A stretch of DNA of 64,000 nucleotides from Shimia sp022448905 (lineage in GTDB: Bacteria; Pseudomonadota; Alphaproteobacteria; Rhodobacterales; Rhodobacteraceae). The notes under the pieces were generated by a model. That model did no database searches. It saw only the letters and a program-made list of their open reading frames with translations, and was not told the DNA's origin. Shown here one piece after another: positions 34,192-40,875 of the stretch (its first letter is position 1; each line of letters begins with the position of its first letter). Position numbers and translations under genes: made by a program. The stretch is from positions 2,418,001 to 2,482,000 of the forward strand of contig NZ_CP138953.1 of the NCBI RefSeq assembly GCF_047126315.1, given 5' to 3'.

Positions 34192-35402
34192 CACAGGCGC
34201 AACCTTTGCAAGTTACGGTGCTCAACGGGTTTCTGGGGGCAGGGAAGACCACGTTATTGCAAAGCCTTTTGGTGCAAGCTCGGTCGCTGCCGGATGTGCG
34301 GCTGGGGGTGATTGTCAATGAGATGAGCCAGCTGGATGTGGATGGCTCCATTTTGGACACGAGCGAGGTGCTGTCGCGTCAGGACGCGCGGTTCGTGTCC
34401 ATTCCCGCAGGCAGCATCAGCGGGGCACAGGGGCTTGAGAAATTTGCCCAAGCTGTGGCGCAGGTCACAGAGGCCGGGGTCAGCCATGTGTTGATTGAGA
34501 CCTCTGGCAGCACCCATCCTTGGCCGCTTCTGGAGGCCATTCGTGCGCATAAGGGGCTGAGGTTGCACGGGTTTCTGTCCGTGGTGGACAGCCTGACTCT
34601 GGCGCAGGATCATGATTTTGGTCGGGCAATTGTGCCACAAGCCTCACAGAACCTGGCGGCGGGTCGTCGGGGGATTGAGAACTTGCTGGCCGAGCAGATC
34701 ATGTTTTCCAACCGCATTCTGCTGAGCAAGATGGATCGGGTGGACAGCACGGTGCTGCGCACGATTGCCGAGGCGATCCATCCCATCAATCGGGGCGCAG
34801 ACGTCATGGGCATGCAGTGGGGCAATATCCGGCTGCAAGATGTGCTGGCGATGCCGCCCTATGATCATGACCGAGTGGCACAGCTGGGCGCGGAGCTAAG
34901 GGACTGGGGCAAAGAACACGACACCAGCTCGATGGCGGAGGCGTCTGATTATCATATCGACAGCGTGGTGATTTCTGATCCGCGCCCGTTTCATCCGCAG
35001 CGGCTGTGGCAGGTGTATAACCACTACCTTGGCACCGGGATTTACCGCAGCAAAGGGTTCTTTTGGTTGCCGTCTCGGGACAAGTTGCAACTGTTGTGGA
35101 ACCAAACGGCGGGCAGCGTGGGGTTGGAAGTGGTCAACTATTGGAAGATCGCAACGCTGGAGGATGACAGCCTGAATTTGCTGCCAGAAGAACGCGCGGA
35201 GATGCGGCGGCGGTTGGAAGGACAATCTCCAGAGTTTGGCGACCGCCATTGCCGCCTGACCGTGATTGGGGATCGGGACGGATTGGACGCGTTTGCTGAG
35301 GCGGTTCGGGAATGTTTCTGCACGCCGGAGGAAGTGCAGGCATGGAAAGCCGGGGCGGTGTTTGAAGACCCGTGGCCAAAGGCGCTGGTGGGGTTGGAGT
35401 AA
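34188..35402 (+). CDS. COG0523 (CobW/ZigA-type) GTPase without the CxCC motif
   Basis: A 404-residue G3E-family P-loop GTPase. Walker A is GFLGAGKTT (14-22), IVNEMS (42-47) is the switch region, ETSGS the Walker B region and LSKMD the base-recognition motif. The C-terminal COG0523 domain contains YRSKGFFWLPSRDKLQLLW, as in zinc-responsive ZigA/YciC proteins. The metal-binding GCICC motif expected near residue 76 is GSISG here, so all three Cys are lost. Family members insert zinc or cobalt into client enzymes. It forms an operon with the 71-residue protein and lies behind a Zur-like box. Confidence 0.85.
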   Translation: MTQAQPLQVTVLNGFLGAGKTTLLQSLLVQARSLPDVRLGVIVNEMSQLDVDGSILDTSEVLSRQDARFVSIPAGSISGAQGLEKFAQAVAQVTEAGVSHVLIETSGSTHPWPLLEAIRAHKGLRLHGFLSVVDSLTLAQDHDFGRAIVPQASQNLAAGRRGIENLLAEQIMFSNRILLSKMDRVDSTVLRTIAEAIHPINRGADVMGMQWGNIRLQDVLAMPPYDHDRVAQLGAELRDWGKEHDTSSMAEASDYHIDSVVISDPRPFHPQRLWQVYNHYLGTGIYRSKGFFWLPSRDKLQLLWNQTAGSVGLEVVNYWKIATLEDDSLNLLPEERAEMRRRLEGQSPEFGDRHCRLTVIGDRDGLDAFAEAVRECFCTPEEVQAWKAGAVFEDPWPKALVGLE

Positions 35403-35502
35403 GGGCAAATGAGGTGCCGCTCTGTGAAGGTGGTACTCCTCCTCTGAGGTGTGTGTTGCGAGACGGCCACGGACAATTCACACCACTATCTGCGGAACCG
35501 AT

Positions 35503-36267
35503 TTAGCCGCTGGTCGGAAAAATCTTTTTGAAGTGACTGTCGAAATAGTCCCAGGTGTAGACCGCTTTGTTGCCGGCATAGCCTTCGTAGTAGGATTTGC
35601 CGGTCGCTGTGGGCAGCCCAGCCCAGATTTTGGCCAAGTTTAGCATAAAAGTCGCGCGCGACATCTCGGCCGCTTGGAAATCGCTGAGCCCGGCCTCTTC
35701 CAGCAACTGGTGGGCCAGCTGGTCCTGGATCTCAGGGCTGAACAGCTTGTCGTGCGGCACCTCCTGATGACGCACAAGGCGGCGCAAGGTGGCGGGGATG
35801 AACTGATAGCGGCCAATCGCATGGGGCTGGCCCGGGGTGTTGTCGATCCACTGATAGATCTCGGCGATGGTCATTTTGGTGGGCGGCGCGGCGGGCTTGA
35901 TGCGGGCGCCATATTGCACCGCGTCATAGCCAGCCTTGCCCGCTTCCGCGCCGGCAATCAGGGTCATCAGTTGCTTGGCAGCGGATGGGAGGACCTGCCT
36001 CAACACCGGCGCAAAGAGACCGCCGGTGGCACGGCCGCGGAACAGACTGGCGGCGCCAGGGCGCAAGGCCAATGCGCCGCGGCTGGTATCGGCGTCCGTT
36101 GGTTGCGCGAGGGCAGGCTGTTGTGGGGTGCGGGCGGGCGTGTCGTTGAAAGAGGCGCGCTGTGCGAAGAAACCGTTCTGAATTAGGGAGACGCTATTGG
36201 CCTGCGCTTGGGTCGCCATGAGGCTGACAGAGAGAAGCGTTAGACGCAAAGAGGAGGCAATCGACAT
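35503..36267 (-). CDS. Secreted muramidase-like protein (phage-lysozyme type)
   Basis: A 254-residue protein with an N-terminal signal peptide (MSIASSLRLTLLSVSLMATQAQA), an Ala/Pro/Gln-rich linker (about 25-90) and a C-terminal domain from about residue 105. The LIAGAEAGKAGYDAVQYGA block places a candidate catalytic Glu, and TPGQPHAIGRYQFIPATLRRL and the repeated Tyr/Gly end (SYYEGYAGNKAVYTWDYF) fit the lambda-type/GH104-like muramidases of COG4678. It should cut peptidoglycan in the periplasm. A GTG 11 codons upstream is an alternative start, but the signal peptide favours 36267. Confidence 0.65.
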   Translation of the reverse strand: MSIASSLRLTLLSVSLMATQAQANSVSLIQNGFFAQRASFNDTPARTPQQPALAQPTDADTSRGALALRPGAASLFRGRATGGLFAPVLRQVLPSAAKQLMTLIAGAEAGKAGYDAVQYGARIKPAAPPTKMTIAEIYQWIDNTPGQPHAIGRYQFIPATLRRLVRHQEVPHDKLFSPEIQDQLAHQLLEEAGLSDFQAAEMSRATFMLNLAKIWAGLPTATGKSYYEGYAGNKAVYTWDYFDSHFKKIFPTSG

Positions 36268-36623
36268 AGGAACCGGCTTTCTGCTGGCGAGGTGTTTCAC
36301 GCGGACTATGCAGAAAGAGGCTTGATAAAGGGTTTACTGGGGGAGGGAGGCAGGCGTTCCAAGAGTTGTGCTCTGTCGACATGGTCAAACGGTGCCTAGA
36401 AGGGCATTGCTACAGGAGCATGTTCAATAGGAGGGAGGGGCGGCGGCGCGTGACTACCTGATAATGCGGGTACCATAAGGTCTACCAACCTGTTGTCGCG
36501 CGCGCTCCGTTTGTCATTGATTGGCCGCGCGGCCTGACCCTTGCAATGACCAATCCGACTTGCAGCGCAGGAATTCAATCAATGGGCGCATCGTGACCTT
36601 CCAAGCTATCTCCTAAAGGGATA
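36268..36623. other. Gene-free stretch with nested inverted repeats
   Basis: A 356-bp region between the divergent muramidase and Imm11-like genes. No coding frame is convincing. It holds the perfect 12-bp palindrome GGCCGCGCGGCC (36523-36534), enclosed by an outer inverted pair GTCATTG (36513-36519)/CAATGAC (36544-36550), so the whole could form a cruciform. Two similar purine runs (GGGGGAGGGAGGCAGGCG and GGAGGGAGGGGCGGCGG) occur at about 36340 and 36430. Confidence 0.5.
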
Positions 36624-37469
36624 ATGAGTGCGGTGCATAAGACCTTCATCGAACGAGCAAGAGACATGGCAGAAAACACAAACACTCTGATCAAATCCGC
36701 AGCAGATTTGGTGGAGCCGGAGATCCGGACAGAGGCGCCGTTTTATGCACTCTTTCTTTCCAGCGGGTTAGTTCGTCGCTTTGAGCGCTCCGTCGTCGGG
36801 GATTTTCGCAGTCTACGATTTGCGCCCACAAAAGAGGCGCGTGTGATAGACGAACGTGCAGGCGTTCATTGGCGGCCACTCCCAACTGAAGACAAGTCCG
36901 GGAATTGGATTCGAGGCGAGGTCACAATGAATCCAATGTTCATGAGTGAGTTTTATCCGGATTATTCGATACTCGAAAAAGAGGCTGAATTACTTCCAGA
37001 TGTTATGGTTTTCAAGTACTTGACCGTCTCCGAGAAGGTACGCGATTTAATTTGCAAGTTTGCGCCTAGTGTGTGCGATTTTGCTCCAGTGAGCTTCGTA
37101 TCTGCGGAAAGTCAAAAGCCCCTTGGAAAGAAGTACTTTATGGCCTATGTGCGCAATACATTTAGCTATGAGGGGCCTTTGCCAGAAAAATTAGAAAGAA
37201 TACCTCAAGATAGATATGGCATCCTAAGTACAAAACTCTGGACTGCTTTTAAAAACTCTCCATCCATAGTTGACTGCGCCAAGCAGTACCCGATTTTCGT
37301 GATCAATAAAAAACAAGACCTCCCAATAATAGGGCGAGAACTTTTCCATGAGATGAAAAGTCAAGGCATCACAGGACTTCTAGAGATAACGGATTTCCTT
37401 CGAGAGGAACCGTATGAGCGCCCAATGGAGTACTATGACTTTGAAACGGTTATGCCGCTGAGGCCTTAG
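36624..37469 (+). CDS. Imm11/DUF1629-like orphan protein, possible immunity protein
   Basis: A 281-residue cytosolic protein of clearly lower GC than its neighbours. The C-terminal part (KQDLPIIGRELFHEMKSQGITGLLEI) resembles the end of Imm11 (DUF1629) immunity-type proteins; the rest (VHWRPLPTEDKSGNW, VFKYLTVSEKVRDLI) I do not recognise. An ATG at 36666 is an alternative start; AAAGGG precedes 36624 at short distance. No toxin gene is adjacent, so it would be an orphan. It lies between the muramidase and the prs remnant, in the accessory stretch, and shares character with the gene at 43379. Assignment is tentative. Confidence 0.55.
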   Translation: MSAVHKTFIERARDMAENTNTLIKSAADLVEPEIRTEAPFYALFLSSGLVRRFERSVVGDFRSLRFAPTKEARVIDERAGVHWRPLPTEDKSGNWIRGEVTMNPMFMSEFYPDYSILEKEAELLPDVMVFKYLTVSEKVRDLICKFAPSVCDFAPVSFVSAESQKPLGKKYFMAYVRNTFSYEGPLPEKLERIPQDRYGILSTKLWTAFKNSPSIVDCAKQYPIFVINKKQDLPIIGRELFHEMKSQGITGLLEITDFLREEPYERPMEYYDFETVMPLRP

Positions 37470-37600
37470 GCCAGGGCACAGGGTGCTGGGTTCCTACGCC
37501 AGGAGGCATCCTGGACAGGTCCGATTTTGATTTTGTGTCATAGCGGCTTTGAAAATAAGACTGGAGCCGAGGTTTTCGTGACTCCGTCCATCCGTTAACT

Positions 37601-37730
37601 GAAAAAGCCCCGACGTCTCCGCCGGGGCTTTCTAAATCTCTCAACTAATCCGCTCAGATCAGGCTTTGAACAGGCCTTCGTAGGCAGGTTTCAGCGTCTC
37701 TGTTTCAAACAGCGCGCTCACAGAGCTGCC
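37601..37730 (-). repeat. Direct repeat of the prs 3' end and terminator, distal copy
   Basis: Aligns without gaps to 40746-40875 (offset 3145) at 114 of 130 positions, with 43 consecutive identical bases (37648-37690 = 40793-40835). It contains the terminator 37604-37631 and the prs-like coding end. The two copies flank the ferredoxin, deiodinase-like, Fpr and LuxR genes. Confidence 0.9.
37604..37631 (-). terminator. Duplicated prs-type terminator
   Basis: AAAGCCCCG and CGGGGCTTT pair with an inner CG/CG step and one A-C mismatch around TCTC. On the minus strand it is followed by TTTTTC. It probably now ends the ferredoxin transcript; on the plus strand it lies 135 bp after the Imm11-like gene. 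Confidence 0.8.
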
Positions 37731-37737
37731 GTTGGCG
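37659..37737 (-). pseudogene. Remnant of a prs 3' end
   Basis: On the minus strand the segment encodes ANGSSVSALFETETLKPAYE and then GLFKA and a stop, against ANGTSVSSLFETETLEPAYE and GLFKA in the intact prs at 40804. There is no upstream part of prs; beyond 37737 similarity stops. It is therefore a fragment produced by duplication or by integration at the prs 3' end. Confidence 0.88.
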
Positions 37738-37772
37738 CAAGTGGTGCCTTGCCCCAAATACCCACAACGGGT

Positions 37773-38153
37773 TTACTCCGCAGCCTCAAGCCAAAGGGTT
37801 GGCGCGTTGGTTTTTACCCAGGCCCTTAGAGGCTCGGAGGACTTAAGATGTGTGAGTTTTCCTGGCAAGCCATCCATCTCCTCTGCATGGGGCAAGGGAT
37901 CTTTGCGGTCCGTAATGACCGGCCATTGGTTGGCCAGGCCTCGGTTGAAATCAACCCATTTTTGACTGTCAGGTTCGGTGTCGGGTTGGATTGCGCCTGC
38001 CGGGCATTCAGGTTCGCACACACCGCAGTCAATGCAGTGGTCGGGGTGGATGACCAGCATGGTGTCACCCTCGTGAAAACAGTCTACCGGGCAGACGTCC
38101 ACGCAGTCCGTGTACTTACATGCGATACAGTTTTCGGTGACAACATAGGCCAA
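37773..38153 (-). CDS. fdxA: 7Fe ferredoxin, FdxA type, with TTG start
   Basis: A 126-residue ferredoxin with a [3Fe-4S]/[4Fe-4S] pattern: ENCIACKYTDCVDVCP (C-x7-C-x3-CP) and HCIDCGVCEPECP (C-x2-C-x2-C-x3-CP), then the long FdxA-type tail. The family begins MAYVVTENC; here this falls on a TTG at 38153 with GGAG 10 bases upstream. An ATG at 38168 is possible but has no ribosome site and abuts a hairpin. It carries electrons between reductases and oxidoreductases. It is downstream of the deiodinase-like gene on the same strand and ends next to the prs remnant. Confidence 0.92.
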   Translation of the reverse strand: MAYVVTENCIACKYTDCVDVCPVDCFHEGDTMLVIHPDHCIDCGVCEPECPAGAIQPDTEPDSQKWVDFNRGLANQWPVITDRKDPLPHAEEMDGLPGKLTHLKSSEPLRAWVKTNAPTLWLEAAE

Positions 38154-38170
38154 GACACATTTCTCCATTC

Positions 38171-38204
38171 GGCGAGCCCAATGGCTCGCCGTTTTGTGGT
38201 TTTT
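38171..38204 (+). terminator. Plus-strand-oriented hairpin with T-tract in the fdxA leader
   Basis: GGCGAGCC-CAAT-GGCTCGCC (38171-38190) is followed on the plus strand by GTTTTGTGGTTTTT. No plus-strand gene lies upstream to use it. On the minus strand it forms a leader hairpin just before fdxA without a T-tract. Confidence 0.5.
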
Positions 38205-38217
38205 AAAGTGGGGTGGG

Positions 38218-38910
38218 TTAGTCCGCGACGGTCAGGATTTCGTCGAGCGGCTTTTTCATCTTGGCGACGGCGGGCACCTTTGCGTCCTTTGCTGCATGTC
38301 CCACAGCCACAATCATAATCGGTTTTTCGCTCTCTGGCCGCCCCAACATCTTGTTTAAAAACCGCATGGGGTTTGGGGTGTGAGTCAGGGTGACCAAGCC
38401 TGCATGGTGCAACGCCGCCAGCAAGAATCCACAGGAAATTCCGGTGCTTTCAGGGACATAGTAGTTCTTGAAACGGGTGCCATCGTCAAAATGGCCCCAG
38501 CGCTGCGCAAACACCACGATGAGCCACGGCGCCTCCTCCAGATGGGGTTTGTGATCATTGGTGCCAATCGGTTCGAGCGCTTTGAGCCATTCGTCGCCGG
38601 CGCCCCCCTCATAAAACCGGCGCTCTTCTTCCTCGGCGGCTTCGCGGACACGTTTCTTAAACGCAGGATCGGAAATCGCCACAAAATGCCACGGCTGGTG
38701 GTTCGCCCCCGATGGCGCCGTGCCTGCGGTACGGATGCATTCCTCGATCACTTCTCGGGATACCGGGGTGTCGGAGTAATCACGCACCGTGTGACGTCGT
38801 TTCATTCTGTCATAAAAGGCCTTTGCCTCTTTGAGGCTTTTCTCGGCTGAGTAATCCATCCGGTCTGGCAGGTCGGCAGGTTGGTATTCTATGTGATCGC
38901 GTGCGAACAT
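38218..38910 (-). CDS. Nitroreductase-family flavoprotein, iodotyrosine-deiodinase-like
   Basis: A 230-residue FMN protein of the nitroreductase fold. RRHTVRDYSDTPVS and APSGANHQPWHFV are the FMN-binding blocks. The overall pattern follows iodotyrosine deiodinase (IYD) rather than NfsA/NfsB: ESTGISCGFLLAALHHAGLVTLTHTP and RPESEKPIMIVAVGHAAKDAKVP. The IYD substrate-lid triad is present with the right spacing, Glu96-x3-Tyr100 and Lys121 (human 157/161/182). IYD reductively removes halogen from halotyrosines. It is upstream of fdxA and divergent from fpr, so ferredoxin may be its electron donor. Substrate is inferred. Confidence 0.85.
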   Translation of the reverse strand: MFARDHIEYQPADLPDRMDYSAEKSLKEAKAFYDRMKRRHTVRDYSDTPVSREVIEECIRTAGTAPSGANHQPWHFVAISDPAFKKRVREAAEEEERRFYEGGAGDEWLKALEPIGTNDHKPHLEEAPWLIVVFAQRWGHFDDGTRFKNYYVPESTGISCGFLLAALHHAGLVTLTHTPNPMRFLNKMLGRPESEKPIMIVAVGHAAKDAKVPAVAKMKKPLDEILTVAD

Positions 38911-38936
38911 TGGCGTCTCCTTTGCTGGGGATAGAA

Positions 38937-38977
38937 TACCGCCGGTACTTCGGTCATTTCATTCCTCATTGATGAGG
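38937..38977. promoter_or_regulatory. Two palindromes in the deiodinase-like/fpr divergent promoter
   Basis: TACCG-C-CGGTA (38937-38947) and CCTCAT-TG-ATGAGG (38964-38977) lie in the 128-bp region between the two divergent starts. Either could be an operator, possibly for the LuxR-type regulator encoded by the last gene of the fpr transcript. Confidence 0.4.
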
Positions 38978-39038
38978 ATTGCTGACTCTGATCCAAAAAG
39001 TGTTCGTTCCACCAAACTCAATAGTAACGGAGCGCAAA

Positions 39039-39848
39039 ATGGATCAGATCGTTGGAGGAGCAAGGTTAGCAACGGAGGTGCCAAAGGGCTTTGTCACATT
39101 GGATGTCCTGTCGGTGCAACATTACACGGATCGCCTATTTTCCTTCACAACACAGCGCCCGGCGGGGTTTCGGTTTCGCTCCGGTGAATTTGCCATGATT
39201 GGTTTGATGATTGATGGCAAACCACTGGTGCGCGCCTATTCCATTGCCTCAGCCAACTGGGAGGAGCATCTGGAATTCTATTCAATCAAAGTGCCTGATG
39301 GCCCTCTGACGTCTAAGCTGCAGAACATTCAAATTGGCGATCAAATTTTGATCCGTCCCAAACCAGTTGGCACGCTTGTGTTTGATGCGTTGCTGCCGGG
39401 AAAGCGACTGTTTTTGCTGTCCACCGGGACGGGAATCGCGCCGTTTGCGAGCGTCATTCGAGATCCCGAGGTGTATGAAAAATTTGACCAGGTCCACCTG
39501 CTGCATAGCTGCCGAAACGTGGCAGAGTTGCAATACGGCATTGACTTGGTGCAGTCGGTTCACAGCCATGACTATCTGGGCGATCTGGCCGATGGGATGC
39601 TGTATCATCACCCGTCGGCAACCCGGGAGATCTACAAAAATACGGGCCGTATCGATGACTGGATCAAAGACGGTCGGCTTGCACAGATGAGCGGCGGGGA
39701 TTTGACGCCGGAAACCGATCGGGTGATGATCTGTGGGTCGATGGCGATGCTGGACACTCTCAAAGGCCTTTGCGAAGAGCATGGGTTTCTTGAAGGATCA
39801 AACTCCAAGCCGGGACAGTTTGTGATCGAAAAGGCATTCGCCGGGTAA
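39039..39848 (+). CDS. fpr: Ferredoxin-NADP+ reductase
   Basis: A 269-residue FAD enzyme closely following Rhodobacter capsulatus FPR: FRFRSGEFAMIGLM, RAYSIAS (FAD), EFYSIKVPDGPLTS, GTGIAPFAS (NADPH) and the C-terminal VIEKAFAG. It exchanges electrons between NADPH and ferredoxin or flavodoxin. GGAG seven bases before the ATG at 39039 fixes the start. It is divergent from the deiodinase-like/fdxA pair and 19 bp before the LuxR gene; a ferredoxin and its reductase in one small locus suggests a dedicated electron chain. Confidence 0.96.
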   Translation: MDQIVGGARLATEVPKGFVTLDVLSVQHYTDRLFSFTTQRPAGFRFRSGEFAMIGLMIDGKPLVRAYSIASANWEEHLEFYSIKVPDGPLTSKLQNIQIGDQILIRPKPVGTLVFDALLPGKRLFLLSTGTGIAPFASVIRDPEVYEKFDQVHLLHSCRNVAELQYGIDLVQSVHSHDYLGDLADGMLYHHPSATREIYKNTGRIDDWIKDGRLAQMSGGDLTPETDRVMICGSMAMLDTLKGLCEEHGFLEGSNSKPGQFVIEKAFAG

Positions 39849-39867
39849 ATCAAGGGATGGAATTCGA

Positions 39868-40641
39868 TTGAAACAGCAAAAGCTGCAGCCACCCTTTGCC
39901 GAACTGAGTTTGGGTGTCGATCAGGTCATTCCGCTGTCTCAGGCCGTTGGGTCTGAGAGCTTCACTCAGGCGGTCATGGGGGTTGCGAGCGAGGTTTGTG
40001 GCGCGGATTTTGTGTCGCTGTTTTGTCAAGGAGACCGGGATGCGCCGCTTCTGATTGGCACAGCTTGTCGTTTGGGGCAGCGGCGCGCAACCCAAGCCGC
40101 AAAAGGGTATCGGCGCCACGTCCAAGAAGACGGAAATACGCAACTCCTTTGCGGTTCTCACGGACACGGCGACTTTTTGACGGTGCAAACCGCCAAAGAT
40201 ATCTTCTCGTTCACTTACCGGCGGGATTGTTATGATCTGCCGGGAATTTCAGAGCGCGTGTCCATTGTCCGGCGTACAGCGGACTATGGGCTCTCTGTCA
40301 GTATGTATTCAAGTGAAGAAAGCGGCCCATTCGACAATCCGGACAGCGGAAAAATTCAGGCGCTGCTGCGGCTGTTGTTGGCTTTGACGGAACGGCATGT
40401 CGCCTTTTCTTTGAGAGATGGTGTTTGGATGGAGAATGATATTCAGGCCCGGCTGGCGCTCACCTATCCAGATCTCACCCCGCGTGAGCGCGAGGTTGCT
40501 GCGATGGCGATCAAAGGCCGGACGGCAAAAGAGTCCGCGGAGCTGCTTGGCGTGGCGGAAACGACCATTATCACCCACCGCAAAAAAGCCTACAAACGTA
40601 TGAACGTCACCTCGCTGCGTCAGCTAATGGCAAGTTATTGA
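39868..40641 (+). CDS. LuxR-family transcriptional regulator with TTG start
   Basis: A 257-residue regulator. The C-terminal LuxR/GerE helix-turn-helix (about 195-255) reads LTPREREVAAMAIKGRTAKE and SAELLGVAETTIITHRKKAY. The N-terminal 180 residues are a possible sensor domain; there is no receiver Asp pattern and no clear autoinducer-binding signature. No ATG or GTG is suitably placed, and AAGGGA lies before the TTG at 39868. It is co-transcribed with fpr and is the obvious candidate to control the divergent redox genes. Confidence 0.85.
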   Translation: MKQQKLQPPFAELSLGVDQVIPLSQAVGSESFTQAVMGVASEVCGADFVSLFCQGDRDAPLLIGTACRLGQRRATQAAKGYRRHVQEDGNTQLLCGSHGHGDFLTVQTAKDIFSFTYRRDCYDLPGISERVSIVRRTADYGLSVSMYSSEESGPFDNPDSGKIQALLRLLLALTERHVAFSLRDGVWMENDIQARLALTYPDLTPREREVAAMAIKGRTAKESAELLGVAETTIITHRKKAYKRMNVTSLRQLMASY

Positions 40642-40745
40642 TAGGTGCAGCGCGGGGCAATGTTGTGGGCGAGGTGACCTGGCGGGCAGGTCTGAGTGCG
40701 TCACGCGAGGTGACCTTGGAGCGTACACTGGCAGGTACACGCCAC

Positions 40746-40875
40746 AAAAAAGCCCCGACGCAACCGTCGGGGCTTTCCAAATCTCTCAATTGATCCGCTC
40801 AGATCAGGCTTTGAACAGGCCTTCGTAGGCAGGTTCCAGCGTCTCGGTTTCAAACAAGGAGCTCACGGACGTGCC
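40746..40875 (-). repeat. Direct repeat of the prs 3' end and terminator, proximal copy
   Basis: This copy is the intact end of prs with its own terminator. It matches 37601-37730 at 88 percent with a 43-bp identical core at 40793-40835, covering the last 11 codons of prs, the stop and 11 bp beyond it. Confidence 0.9.
40749..40776 (-). terminator. Intrinsic terminator of prs
   Basis: A perfect 12-bp stem AAAGCCCCGACG/CGTCGGGGCTTT with a four-base loop; on the minus strand it continues as a T6 run. It can also stop transcripts leaving the LuxR gene on the other strand. Confidence 0.9.

Noticed and set aside
35503..37469. Muramidase and Imm11-like gene as a toxin/immunity pair
   Set aside because: They are divergent, 356 bp apart, and the Imm11-like protein has no signal peptide whereas an immunity protein against a periplasmic muramidase should be exported.
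37450..37644. Two small ORFs beginning MRDLESP at 37644 and 40789 (minus strand)
   Set aside because: Their shared N-terminus is just translation of the duplicated prs terminator and its flank, not a gene family.
38154..38168. ATG start for fdxA at 38168
   Set aside because: It would add MEKCV before the conserved AYVVTENC start, lacks a ribosome site and abuts a hairpin; the TTG at 38153 fits better.
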